Positions 30,283-38,631 of a DNA stretch of 64,000 bases are shown in pieces. The translations under genes and the position numbers were made by a program. The first letter of the stretch is position 1, and each line of letters opens with the position of its first letter. The stretch is taken from positions 8,958 to 72,957 of the forward strand of contig DAINDE010000016.1 of assembly GCA_036732025.1 (NCBI GenBank), given 5' to 3'. The notes under the pieces are model-generated. The model searched no databases and was not told the DNA's origin. It saw nothing but the letters and a program-made list of their open reading frames with translations. This DNA comes from SSSZ01 sp036732025. GTDB taxonomy: Bacteria > Pseudomonadota > Gammaproteobacteria > Burkholderiales > Rhodocyclaceae.

Positions 30283-30957
30283 ATGAATACGCTAGCGATC
30301 AAGCTAAGCGGTATCGTCAAGCATTACCGGATGGGCAGCGAGGACGTTCCGGCCCTCAAGGGCATTGATTTCGAGGTACCGCAGGGCGCCTTCGTCGCGG
30401 TCCGCGGGCCGTCGGGGAGCGGCAAGAGCACGCTGCTCAACGTCTGCGGGCTGATCGACGGCTTCGATGCCGGCGCCTACTGGCTTGCCGGCGAGGATGT
30501 CGGCCGCTTCGACGACCGGGCCCGCACGGAAATCCGCCGCCGCCGGGTCGGCTTCATCTTCCAGAGCTACAACCTGGTGCCGGTGATGTCGATCCAGGAC
30601 AACGTGGAATACCCCCTGCTCCTGACGGGCGCGAGCGACGCGGAACGGCGCAAGCGTGTCGGCGGCATCCTCGAACAGGTCGGCCTGGCCGGGTTGGCCG
30701 ACCGCCTGCCCGACCAGCTTTCCGGAGGGCAACGCCAACGCGTGGCGGTCGCCCGCGCCCTGGTCAAGTCTCCGGCCCTGGTGGTCGCCGACGAGCCGAC
30801 CGCCAACCTGGACACCGCCACGGCGGAACAGATCATCGACCTGATGAAGGATCTCGGCACCCGCCTGGGCACCACCTTCCTGGTTGCCACCCACGACGAG
30901 CGGATGGCCGCGCATTGCGACCAGGTCCGCACCATGGTCGACGGGGTGCTGCAATGA
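30283..30957 (+). CDS. ABC transporter ATPase (LolD/MacB type)
   Basis: Cytoplasmic ATPase of 224 residues, length and motifs of the LolD/MacB group: Walker A GPSGSGKST, Q-loop FIFQSYNLVPVMS, signature LSGGQRQRVAVARAL, Walker B ALVVADEPTANLD and H-loop VATHDE. These ATPases power FtsX-fold permeases that work without moving substrate through the membrane. It overlaps the permease start (ATGA). A TAGAAT hexamer at 30223-30228 could be a -10 element for this operon. Confidence 0.92.
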   Translation: MNTLAIKLSGIVKHYRMGSEDVPALKGIDFEVPQGAFVAVRGPSGSGKSTLLNVCGLIDGFDAGAYWLAGEDVGRFDDRARTEIRRRRVGFIFQSYNLVPVMSIQDNVEYPLLLTGASDAERRKRVGGILEQVGLAGLADRLPDQLSGGQRQRVAVARALVKSPALVVADEPTANLDTATAEQIIDLMKDLGTRLGTTFLVATHDERMAAHCDQVRTMVDGVLQ

Positions 30958-32171
30958 GACAGATGCGCCTGGCCTGGAAAAACGTGCTGCGCAACCGGCG
31001 CCGCTCGCTGGTCACCATCCTCATCGCCGCCATCGGCTGCGCGGCAATCCTGGTGGCCAGCGGCTTCGCGCTCTACACCTACAACATGCTCAGCGACAGT
31101 GCCGCCCGGGAATACGGGCACCTGACCCTGGCCCAGAAGAACTTTTTCGACCACGAAGAGGAAACGCCCATGCAGTTCGGCATGGCGGACTACGGGGAGG
31201 TCGTGGCACGCCTGCAGGGCAACGGCGAGGTGGCCCATGTGCTGCCCCGGGTTTCTTTCTCCGGGTTGGTTTCCAACGGCGACAAGTCCGTCATCTTCCT
31301 CGGCACCGGGGCCAACGTCGCCGCCGAATCGGACATCCGGGGCCCCTTCCTCAAGCTGTCGCAGGGCGCCATCAAGGATTCGCAACCGGGCGCCCCACCC
31401 TACGTGCTGCTCGGCACCGACCTGGCCCGCAGCCTGGGGGCGCAGCCCGGTACGGGCCTGACGCTCCTGGCCACGACCGCGTCCACCGGGGGCATCAATG
31501 CCATCGACGTGGAAGTCTCCGGCATCGTCTCCACCGGCTGGGCCGAACTGGACAAGCGCCTGGTCTACACCGACGTGGAAGCGGCCCAGCGCCTGCTCAT
31601 GACCGACAAGGTCAGCACGCTGTCGGTCTATCTCAAGGATCTGGCCGGCGTTGCCGGCTTCCTGCCCCGGCTGGCGGCCACGGAACCGGCCGTGGCGCTG
31701 CGCGCCTGGTGGGAGCAGGCCTTCTACTACAACTCGGTGAAGGGCCTCTACAACCGCATATTCGGGCTGCTCGGCATCATCATCGCGGCGCTGGTGCTGT
31801 TTTCCGTGATCAATACCCTGGCCATGGCCGTCGTCGAGCGCACCCGGGAGATCGGCACCCTGCGCGCCCTGGGCGCCCACCCCGAGGAAATCGTCGCCCA
31901 GTTCATGCGCGAAGGCATCCTCATCGGCCTTGTCGGCGTCGGCCTCGGCAACCTGCTCGCCTGGGCGATCATCCTCGCCCTGCCGCATATGGGCCTGGAA
32001 ATGCCGCCCCCGCCCGGGCGCTCCGAGGGCTACCCGCTACTGGTGAGCGCCTCCGTTCCGCTCTACGTCATCACCGATACCCTCATCGTCCTGCTCTGCG
32101 CCGGCGCCGCCTGGTCGGTCAGCCGCAAGGCAGCCCGCAAGCCCATCGTCGAGGCCCTCGGTCATGTCTAG
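30954..32171 (+). CDS. FtsX-family ABC permease (LolC/LolE/MacB-like)
   Basis: Inner-membrane permease of 405 residues. TM1 (TILIAAIGCAAILVASGFALY) is followed by a periplasmic domain of about 230 residues and three C-terminal helices (IIIAALVLFSVINTLAMAV, GLVGVGLGNLLAWAIILAL and a final one). The FtsX signature NTLAMAVVERTREIGTLRALG is clear. This fold extracts lipids or lipoproteins from the outer leaflet of the inner membrane, or senses envelope stress. It sits between the ATPase gene (4-bp overlap) and a LolA-like gene (8-bp overlap), arguing for lipid transfer. Confidence 0.9.
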   Translation: MRQMRLAWKNVLRNRRRSLVTILIAAIGCAAILVASGFALYTYNMLSDSAAREYGHLTLAQKNFFDHEEETPMQFGMADYGEVVARLQGNGEVAHVLPRVSFSGLVSNGDKSVIFLGTGANVAAESDIRGPFLKLSQGAIKDSQPGAPPYVLLGTDLARSLGAQPGTGLTLLATTASTGGINAIDVEVSGIVSTGWAELDKRLVYTDVEAAQRLLMTDKVSTLSVYLKDLAGVAGFLPRLAATEPAVALRAWWEQAFYYNSVKGLYNRIFGLLGIIIAALVLFSVINTLAMAVVERTREIGTLRALGAHPEEIVAQFMREGILIGLVGVGLGNLLAWAIILALPHMGLEMPPPPGRSEGYPLLVSASVPLYVITDTLIVLLCAGAAWSVSRKAARKPIVEALGHV

Positions 32172-32952
32172 CCAAGCCCGGTTCATCGCTTCCCTGATCC
32201 TGTCGGCGGCCGCCACAACGGCGACGGCCGCCGACGATGTCGCCACCATGCTGCGCCAGGCCGACGCCTTCCGCCGCCCCGCCGCGGCCGTCAAAGTGGA
32301 AGCCGAGGTCGAGCAGTTCCGCCAGGGAGCGCTGGACAAGGAGCGGCGCTACACCATCTACATCAAGCCCGGCCGCCGTTCCCTGGTGCTGATGAAATCA
32401 CCCTCGGAGATCGGGCAGAAGGTGCTCATGCTGGGTGAGCAGTTCTGGCTCCTCATGCCGGAAAGCCAGCGCCCCCTGCGCATCACCGCCAACCAGAAGC
32501 TGCTGGGCGAAGCTTCCACCGGCGATATCGCCGACATGACCTGGAGCGAGGATTATCAGGGCAAGTTGGCTGGCGAGGTGGAGTGCCCCCTGCCGCCTGC
32601 GGACCTGCCCGGCGTCACCGCCGGTGGCACCACCCGCCGCTGCCTGCATCTCGACCTTGAGGCTGCCCGGCCCGGGGTTACCTACGCGCGCCTCGACCTG
32701 TTCCTGGAGAAGGCGTCGAAACTCCCGATCAAGGCCGACCTCTTCGTCGCCTCCGGCAAGCGGGCCAAGGAAGCGTGGTATGTCGAGAAGCGCGTGGACG
32801 GACAGTCGCGCATCATGGCCATGGTCCTCCTGGATGGCATCCAGACCACCCGTCAAACCGTCATCCATTACCGCAGCATCGTTCCCAAGGAAAGTCCGGA
32901 CGAGTTCTTCAACCCCGCGGCCCTGGTCAACAACGCCCTCGCCGGATGGTGA
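32164..32952 (+). CDS. LolA-like outer-membrane lipoprotein-sorting protein
   Basis: Periplasmic carrier of 262 residues with a signal peptide cut after ATTATAADD-like residues (about 22-23). The body matches the family annotated as outer-membrane lipoprotein-sorting protein, a LolA-like half-barrel with a hydrophobic cavity: YTIYIKPGRRSLVLMKSPSEIGQKVLML, FWLLMPESQRPLRIT, ITANQKLLGEASTGDIADMTW. It overlaps the permease and the barrel gene, so the set spans inner membrane, periplasm and outer membrane. It may carry a cluster lipid rather than standard lipoproteins. Confidence 0.87.
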   Translation: MSSQARFIASLILSAAATTATAADDVATMLRQADAFRRPAAAVKVEAEVEQFRQGALDKERRYTIYIKPGRRSLVLMKSPSEIGQKVLMLGEQFWLLMPESQRPLRITANQKLLGEASTGDIADMTWSEDYQGKLAGEVECPLPPADLPGVTAGGTTRRCLHLDLEAARPGVTYARLDLFLEKASKLPIKADLFVASGKRAKEAWYVEKRVDGQSRIMAMVLLDGIQTTRQTVIHYRSIVPKESPDEFFNPAALVNNALAGW

Positions 32953-34178
32953 CGGGGCGCCTGCTCCTCGCTGTCGCCGGAGCGGTGCTGCCCTGGTGGC
33001 TGCAGGCCGCCGAGGTCAACCTCGGTTTCCTCGCCGCCCCCGAATACCACGGCAGCAACCGGGACAGCCCGTACTACGCCGGGCCGCCGACGGTGCGGTC
33101 CGACCATGCCACCTCCCGCCAGGATCTGGGTCTCAAGGTGCGCGAAGGTGGTTTTTTCGCCGAGGGAACGCTGCGCTGGATCGCCGGTGAAGGCGGTGCC
33201 CACGAAAGCCACGGCATCGCCAACCAGCTTTACTACGACGGCGCCGTAACTCCCGGCGTCAACTGGAGCATCGGCCGCAAGGTGCTTTCCTGGGGTGTCG
33301 GCTTCGCGCTGCGCCCCCTGGACGTCGTGCAACGGGAGGATCGGCGCGCCGTCAACCCGGCCGCCCTCGTCGGTATCCCCCTGATCGCCATGGACCACTT
33401 CACCGCCGACCAGGCGTGGACCGTGGCCTGGCTGAACCCGGGCACCGGCAGCGACAACACCGACCGCAAGGACGAGGCGCTGGCCCTGCGCTGGTATCGC
33501 TTCTCCGGCAGCGACGACTTCCATGCCGTCGCCCGCCTTTCCCGCCAACGACGGCTCGAAGCCGGTCTGGGCACCACCCGGGTTCTCGGCGACGACTGGT
33601 CCATCTACGGCGCCGCGCTGTATGCGGAACGCTACGGCAAGGTCCTCAATTCCCTGGCGGAAGGCGGGAGTACGCTGTTCGACCTGCGCGACCCCCGCAC
33701 CCGCGTCTACCGCCACCACGGTGCCAAGGCCGTGATCGGCGCCCAGTGGACCGGCGTCTCGGGCTGGAGCCTCCTGGGCGAAATCTTCTACGACGGCGAC
33801 GCCTACACCCGCGACGATTGGCGTCGCCTGGACGACCTGACCCGCCGCCAGTCGGCGGCCGCGGCATTCGTTCCCCCTGCCCTCCTGGCGGCGAACGTCG
33901 CCTGGTCCAGCCAGGCCTACCGCAGCCCGAGCCTCCTTCGGCAAAACCTGCTGCTCCGCCTTTCCTACGACGACGGCGACGGCTTCAAGCCGTATTTGGA
34001 GATGCTGCTGACCCCCGAGGACGGCGGCCACGTCGGCACGGCCGGTGTCAGCTACGCCAGAAACCGCCAGCGCTTCAGCGGCGGCTTGCGCCATGTCGGC
34101 GGTCCGGGCGACTCGGTCTACGGCCGGTCCCCGGAGAAGAATATTTTCTGGATTGAGTGGCAGGTATCGGCGTTCTGA
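32946..34178 (+). CDS. Outer-membrane beta-barrel protein
   Basis: A 410-residue exported protein: signal peptide LLLAVAGAVLPWWLQAAE, then amphipathic strands of barrel type (FLAAPEYHGSNRDSPYYAG, YRFSGSDDFHAVARLSRQR, NLLLRLSYDDGDGF) and a final aromatic residue (WQVSAF). It contains about as many strands as a 12- to 16-strand barrel. It ends the export operon, overlapping the LolA-like gene by 7 bp. It could be the outer-membrane receiver or channel for the exported product, a role inferred from position alone. Confidence 0.78.
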   Translation: MVTGRLLLAVAGAVLPWWLQAAEVNLGFLAAPEYHGSNRDSPYYAGPPTVRSDHATSRQDLGLKVREGGFFAEGTLRWIAGEGGAHESHGIANQLYYDGAVTPGVNWSIGRKVLSWGVGFALRPLDVVQREDRRAVNPAALVGIPLIAMDHFTADQAWTVAWLNPGTGSDNTDRKDEALALRWYRFSGSDDFHAVARLSRQRRLEAGLGTTRVLGDDWSIYGAALYAERYGKVLNSLAEGGSTLFDLRDPRTRVYRHHGAKAVIGAQWTGVSGWSLLGEIFYDGDAYTRDDWRRLDDLTRRQSAAAAFVPPALLAANVAWSSQAYRSPSLLRQNLLLRLSYDDGDGFKPYLEMLLTPEDGGHVGTAGVSYARNRQRFSGGLRHVGGPGDSVYGRSPEKNIFWIEWQVSAF

Positions 34179-34518
34179 AAATTGTTGACCTGCGTCAACT
34201 TTCTACGCTTTTGTCGTATTCCGATGTTGTATCCCGTATGCATCGCAACTATGATGCCGCGGATGCTCCGATGCCACCCCAGCACGGCCAACCTGATTTT
34301 CGGCAAATCGTCGCCATCGGAACAACTTGGGAGAACGCTCCCAGTTGCCGTGGCCACCAAGCTGGAGGTAGCCCTAGCCGTTTCATGCCTCGCCCCTCTG
34401 CCCCATAGGAACGAACAGGCTCGCCGGAAACACATCCGCCACGCCCTGTCAGAAAGTTCGTCAATAAGCCGTCCCCGACGCTGGTCTTACAAGCCTCACT
34501 TTCAACGGGTAATCTGAA
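34179..34518. other. Intergenic stretch, 340 bp, lower GC
   Basis: No credible gene. It is clearly richer in A+T than its surroundings, especially near 34179-34260, and separates the export operon from the biosynthetic operon. It probably holds the promoter of the ketosynthase operon. A TATGAT hexamer at about 34250 is -10-like, but the element 17 bases upstream (TTGTAT) is a poor -35, so I do not call a promoter. Confidence 0.5.
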
Positions 34519-35778
34519 ATGCAAAAAAACGCACCCCGCCGCGTTGCTGTCACCGGCTACGGCGCCCTCTGCTCATTGGGAAACAACAGCGGCGAAATCT
34601 GGGATTCGATCGTCGATTACAAGATCGGCTACCAACAGGAATCCTTCGGAGACCCCAGCATCGTCGCCAAATTCTTTGGCTTCATGCGCGACAAGCCGCC
34701 CCGCAAGGGCATTCCCAAGGCCATCCTCAAGTTCCTGCCGGAGTTCGCCCGGCTTGGCATGACAGCCGCCAATGAAGCGCTGACCATGGCCTTCGGCGAC
34801 GATTTCTGTCTGGACGACGTATACGACCCATTTGATCGCGGTGTCATATTCGGCACGGGGTGGGGCGGGCAGGACGAATCCACGATCGAGAACACCAGCT
34901 ACCGGGCCGAGGGTATGGCCTCGCCCTTCTGCAACCTGCTGGTGATGCCCAACGTCGCCACGGCGGCCATGTCCATGCACTGGAACCTGCGGGGCTACCA
35001 GAACACCCCGGTCGCTGCCTGCGCCACGGGCAGCATCGCCGTCGGCGATGCTTTCGAGATCATCCGTTCCGGCCGCGCCAAGATCATGCTGGCCGGTGGC
35101 GGCGAAAGCATCCGCGAGGATTTCTGCGTTTGGAGCATCGATGCCCTGCGCGCCCTGAGCAAGGAGCAGGACACGCCGGAAAAAGCATGCTGCCCCTTCA
35201 GTGCCGACCGCAGCGGATTCGTCCTCTCCGAGGGCGCCGCCGTCGTCTGCCTGGAAGACCTCGAATCGGCCCGGACCCGGGGGGCCCGTATCCTCGGGGA
35301 AGTCATCGGTTACGGCAACTATTCCGACGCCCGCGACATCACCTCGCCGGCTGAGGACCTCCTCGCCCGCACCCGCACCATCCGGACCGCTTGCGCCCAG
35401 GCCGGGCTGGCGCCGGAGGACATCGACTACATCAATGCCCACGGCACCTCGACCCCGCTCAACGACATCAACGAGACCAAGGCCCTCAAGCTGGCCCTGG
35501 GCGATGCCGCCTACCGCATTCCCACCTCCAGCACCAAATCCTATACCGGCCACCTCATCGCTGCCGCCGGCGCCCTGGAATCCATCTTCTGCCTCAAAAC
35601 CCTGGAAACGGGGCTCATGCCGGCTACCATTCATCTCAACAACCCCGACCCCGAATGCGACCTGGACTTCATCCCAAACGTCCACCGGCGGAAGGAAGGC
35701 ATCCGCCACGTGCTCAACGTCAACTACGGCTTCGGCGGCTCCAACAGTGCCCTCGTCTTTGCCAAGGTGATGCAGTGA
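34519..35778 (+). CDS. Beta-ketoacyl-ACP synthase, FabF type
   Basis: Elongating ketosynthase of 419 residues that would condense malonyl-ACP with an acyl primer. Active-site Cys168 (VAACATGS), His308 (NAHGTST), Lys340 and His345 (TKSYTGHLIAAAG) are intact, so it is a working condensing enzyme and not a chain-length factor. Its N-terminal half carries unusual insertions for FabF (DKPPRKGIPKAIL, DESTIENTSYRAEGM), marking it as distinct from housekeeping FabF. It opens the biosynthetic operon and overlaps the hotdog gene by a GTGA junction. Confidence 0.9.
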   Translation: MQKNAPRRVAVTGYGALCSLGNNSGEIWDSIVDYKIGYQQESFGDPSIVAKFFGFMRDKPPRKGIPKAILKFLPEFARLGMTAANEALTMAFGDDFCLDDVYDPFDRGVIFGTGWGGQDESTIENTSYRAEGMASPFCNLLVMPNVATAAMSMHWNLRGYQNTPVAACATGSIAVGDAFEIIRSGRAKIMLAGGGESIREDFCVWSIDALRALSKEQDTPEKACCPFSADRSGFVLSEGAAVVCLEDLESARTRGARILGEVIGYGNYSDARDITSPAEDLLARTRTIRTACAQAGLAPEDIDYINAHGTSTPLNDINETKALKLALGDAAYRIPTSSTKSYTGHLIAAAGALESIFCLKTLETGLMPATIHLNNPDPECDLDFIPNVHRRKEGIRHVLNVNYGFGGSNSALVFAKVMQ

Positions 35779-36590
35779 CCGCCCTGCGCTTCAGCGGCCA
35801 AGCGGTGCAGACCTGGGCTGACTATTCCGGCGACTTCAATCCGATCCATTTCGATGAACGGGTAGCCCAGGCAGCCATCGGCAAGGGTGGCACCGTCATC
35901 CACGGCATGCTGGCCATGCTGCCCCTCAAGGCAGCCCACTCGGCGATGCCCTGGGAAGGCGACGGTTGGCTGCAATGGACAGCCATGTTGCGCCAGGCCA
36001 TGCCCCTGCACTTCGGCTATGCCATCGAGGCGAGAGTGGCGCAACCCGGGCGCAAGGTCCGCTTCAAGCTTTCCGCCCAGGATGATGGCGAAGCCAAGAT
36101 CACCGGCCACTGTTCGGCCATCGACTTCGACGCCGCCCCCTACGCGTGCTTCCCGCCGATTGCCGTTCCGGCCGCCGAAGCCCGCGGCGAGCTTGCCCGC
36201 TTCGCGGCGCTGTTCCCCGATGTTTCGCCAGCGTGGATCGCCCTCGACGCCATGGTCTTCTCGCGCTACATCCGGCTCCATGCCGAGGCGGTGTTCCGCG
36301 ACGAACTCATCCGCCGCTTCGGCGACGGCGACCCGGAAGCCGTTGCAGGTGGCCGCCTGGTCACCATGCAGACCCACCACACCACCACCTTCCGGCGCGA
36401 CCTGCTTGCCCATGCCCGGGAGCTCGATTTCGCCGCCTTGGCCTACGCCTACGCCAAGACCGAGGAACTCAACGGCGAGGATTCCGTTTTCGCCACGGTG
36501 GACATCCCTGTCTGGCTCGACGGCGCCCTCGCCCAGGTCGTCCAGATCGGCCTCATGGCCCGCAAGCTTTCTTCCTTCAACCCAAACTAG
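35775..36590 (+). CDS. MaoC-like double-hotdog protein (dehydratase or thioesterase)
   Basis: A 271-residue protein. The N-terminal hotdog has the MaoC hydratase signature DYSGDFNPIHFD followed by GGTVIHGMLAM, which places the catalytic Asp/His as in (R)-specific enoyl hydratases. The C-terminal half looks like a second hotdog (FSRYIRLHAEAVFRDEL, TMQTHHTTTF). It would dehydrate 3-hydroxyacyl-ACP made by the cluster's ketosynthase and ketoreductase. GTG start inside the preceding stop codon; the long upstream frame is a shadow. Confidence 0.75.
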   Translation: MTALRFSGQAVQTWADYSGDFNPIHFDERVAQAAIGKGGTVIHGMLAMLPLKAAHSAMPWEGDGWLQWTAMLRQAMPLHFGYAIEARVAQPGRKVRFKLSAQDDGEAKITGHCSAIDFDAAPYACFPPIAVPAAEARGELARFAALFPDVSPAWIALDAMVFSRYIRLHAEAVFRDELIRRFGDGDPEAVAGGRLVTMQTHHTTTFRRDLLAHARELDFAALAYAYAKTEELNGEDSVFATVDIPVWLDGALAQVVQIGLMARKLSSFNPN

Positions 36591-36599
36591 GAGCACCCC

Positions 36600-36845
36600 A
36601 TGACCAAAACCTTTGAGTTCCTAACCAACGCGATCGGCGATCTGGTCGATTTCGAGGTGGCAGACATGAAGCCGGAAACCGGCCTGCTGGAACTGGGCCT
36701 CGACAGCCTGGACTACGTTTCCCTGCAACTGGCCATCAAGAAGAAATACGGGGTCGAGATCAATTTCGACGACTTCACCTCGGGCCAGATCACCACCATT
36801 GCCGAGTTCTGCAGCTATATTGAAGACCGTCTGGTGACGGCCTGA
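36600..36845 (+). CDS. Acyl carrier protein
   Basis: An 81-residue acidic four-helix carrier. The phosphopantetheine site is the serine in LGLDSLDYVSLQ. The rest fits ACP (FEFLTNAIGDLVDFEV, GVEINFDDFTSGQITTIAEFCSYIEDRL). A dedicated carrier inside the cluster means its lipid is made apart from general fatty acid synthesis. It is 9 bp after the hotdog gene with GGAG upstream. Confidence 0.92.
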   Translation: MTKTFEFLTNAIGDLVDFEVADMKPETGLLELGLDSLDYVSLQLAIKKKYGVEINFDDFTSGQITTIAEFCSYIEDRLVTA

Positions 36846-36867
36846 TCCTTTACCGAGGGGGAGCATC

Positions 36868-37782
36868 ATGAGTGGACTAGAAACCGTCGCCAAGTTCGGC
36901 TGCCTGTCGGACGAGAACCGCTGGCCCGCTGGCCGTTACGACTTTCCGTGGCTAGCGGAGCTGGACGAGCACGACCGCGAGATCATCCGCCTGCTGGACT
37001 GCCTGCGGGACGGCGAATACTCGGGCCAGGCCTCCGCCGCCCAGTTCTACGACATGCTGATCGGCGCCCGCAAAAAAGGCGCCCCGCCGGAACTGATCTC
37101 CGACTGGACGCCCCTGTTCTCCTACATGTACACCATCGTGTACGAGGAAATGCGCCACGGCATGGTTCTTGGACTGCTCTACCACTACGTCACCACTGGC
37201 AGGATGGACTACCTCGCCCAGGTGAACATCCGCGACTTCGGCGAGCGCTACGTCTGGTGCTACGAAGAGCGCCGATATTGGGACGAGTACGCTTATATCC
37301 TGGCCCACCTGTTCTCCGAGGTGATCAACACCGAACTTTACCGTGACGTGGTCAACCGCGTGCACCATCCCGAGCTGAAGGCGGCCCTGGCCAACATCCG
37401 CAACGACGAAGCACGCCACATCGCCGCCTGGACGGCCCTCATCAAGGACCTCATCGACGCCGATCCCCGTCACCGCGCCGGCGCCCTGGCTTCCCTCGAG
37501 CGCGGATTGCTCTACCACAACGCCATGGTGCACGAGACCTACTTCGAAGGGCTCAACAAGATGCTGCCTCTCTTCCTCTCCGAAAACCGGGACAAGCTGG
37601 AACCGATCCGCCGCATCACCCGGCAGAAGCATCGCATCCTCAACGAGCTGTTCGGCGACGACAACCCCTACTCGGAAAAGGACGTGCAGAACCTTCATCT
37701 GGCCTATCTGCAGAAGGCCGCCGGACACAACCGCGCCAAATTCACCGAAGCCCGCGCCGACAACATCGAGTTCGTGGCCTGA
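36868..37782 (+). CDS. Ferritin-like diiron protein (acyl-ACP desaturase/oxygenase-like)
   Basis: A 304-residue helical protein with two ExxH motifs in the right order for a carboxylate-bridged diiron site: E94-M-R-H97 (in YEEMRHGM) and E181-A-R-H184 (in NDEARHIAAW), plus acidic residues on a middle helix (SEVINTELY, E151/E156). This matches the ferritin-like oxygenase/desaturase fold but is not one of the well-known acyl-ACP desaturases. It directly follows the carrier protein gene, so an ACP-bound chain is the likely substrate for desaturation, hydroxylation or C-C cleavage (inference). Confidence 0.82.
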   Translation: MSGLETVAKFGCLSDENRWPAGRYDFPWLAELDEHDREIIRLLDCLRDGEYSGQASAAQFYDMLIGARKKGAPPELISDWTPLFSYMYTIVYEEMRHGMVLGLLYHYVTTGRMDYLAQVNIRDFGERYVWCYEERRYWDEYAYILAHLFSEVINTELYRDVVNRVHHPELKAALANIRNDEARHIAAWTALIKDLIDADPRHRAGALASLERGLLYHNAMVHETYFEGLNKMLPLFLSENRDKLEPIRRITRQKHRILNELFGDDNPYSEKDVQNLHLAYLQKAAGHNRAKFTEARADNIEFVA

Positions 37783-37799
37783 TCCCGCGAAGCCGCCAG

Positions 37800-37828
37800 C
37801 CCCGGGTGCCCTTGCCCGGGGCGTTTTT
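37800..37828 (+). terminator. Intrinsic terminator inside the biosynthetic operon
   Basis: CCCCGGG (37800-37806) pairs perfectly with CCCGGGG (37815-37821) around an 8-base loop, followed by CG and five Ts. It lies between the diiron-protein gene and the ketoreductase gene, 12 bp before the latter's TTG start, so it likely lowers or conditionally stops read-through into the last three genes. Confidence 0.65.
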
Positions 37829-37840
37829 CTGGAGAAAGCC

Positions 37841-38581
37841 TTGACACAACGATCTTGGGTCTTCGTCACCGGCGGCAGCCGCGGCATCGGTGGCGGCATC
37901 GTCCGCGGCCTCGCTGCGGCGGGGTACGACGTCATCTTTACCTACCTCTCCTCCGGCGAAGCCGCCGACGCCTTGGCGGCGGAATGCTCGCAGAACGGCG
38001 TCCGCTGCCGTGGCCTGCGCTGCGACATGGCCGACGGGGACCAGGTGGACGCCCTGGCGGCTGAACTCTGCGGCATCTACGGCGCTCCCTACGCCGTCAT
38101 CAACAACGCCGGCATCGCCCGCGATTCCCTGATCTTCATGATGGACCGCGACAAATGGCGCGACGTCGTCCGCAACAACCTGGACGCCGCTTACTACGTC
38201 GCCCACGCCTTCATTCCACGCATGGTGGAAAACGAGGGCGGCTGCCTCATCAACCTCAGTTCGGTCACCGCCCTCAAAGGCAATGCCGGCCAGTCCAACT
38301 ACGGCGCCACCAAGGCCGCCCTCATCGGCATGACGAAATCCCTGGCCGTCGAGCTGGGCCGCTTCAACCTGCGCGTCAACGCCATCGCCCCGGGCCTCAT
38401 CGAAACGGAGATGACGGACAGGATGCCCGAGGCCCAGCGCAAGCGCCTGATCGGCCATGTTCCCCTGGGCCGCCTGGGCTGCGTGGACGACGTGGCTGCC
38501 ATGGTCGCCTTCCTCCTCGGATCTGGCGGCCGCTACATCACCGGGCAGACCTTCGTCATCGACGGCGGACTCACCGCCTGA
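37841..38581 (+). CDS. 3-oxoacyl-ACP reductase, FabG-type SDR
   Basis: Short-chain dehydrogenase of 246 residues, NADPH type. Motifs: TGGSRGIGGGI, NNAGIARD, the catalytic serine in NLSSVTALKGNAGQ, the Y-x-x-x-K pair in NYGATKAAL, and NAIAPGLIETEM. Full FabG length and the C-terminal GRYITGQTFVIDGG. It would reduce the 3-oxoacyl-ACP from the cluster ketosynthase. The start is TTG at 37841 with GGAGA 8 bases upstream; no ATG is better placed. Confidence 0.92.
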   Translation: MTQRSWVFVTGGSRGIGGGIVRGLAAAGYDVIFTYLSSGEAADALAAECSQNGVRCRGLRCDMADGDQVDALAAELCGIYGAPYAVINNAGIARDSLIFMMDRDKWRDVVRNNLDAAYYVAHAFIPRMVENEGGCLINLSSVTALKGNAGQSNYGATKAALIGMTKSLAVELGRFNLRVNAIAPGLIETEMTDRMPEAQRKRLIGHVPLGRLGCVDDVAAMVAFLLGSGGRYITGQTFVIDGGLTA

Positions 38582-38631
38582 GCCCTTCCGCCGGCCCTCG
38601 CTCTCCGGCAACCTTCGACAGGAAATTACCC

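Noticed and set aside
34185..34260. A sigma-70 promoter before the ketosynthase.
   Set aside because: A good -10 hexamer exists but the -35 is poor at each allowed spacing.
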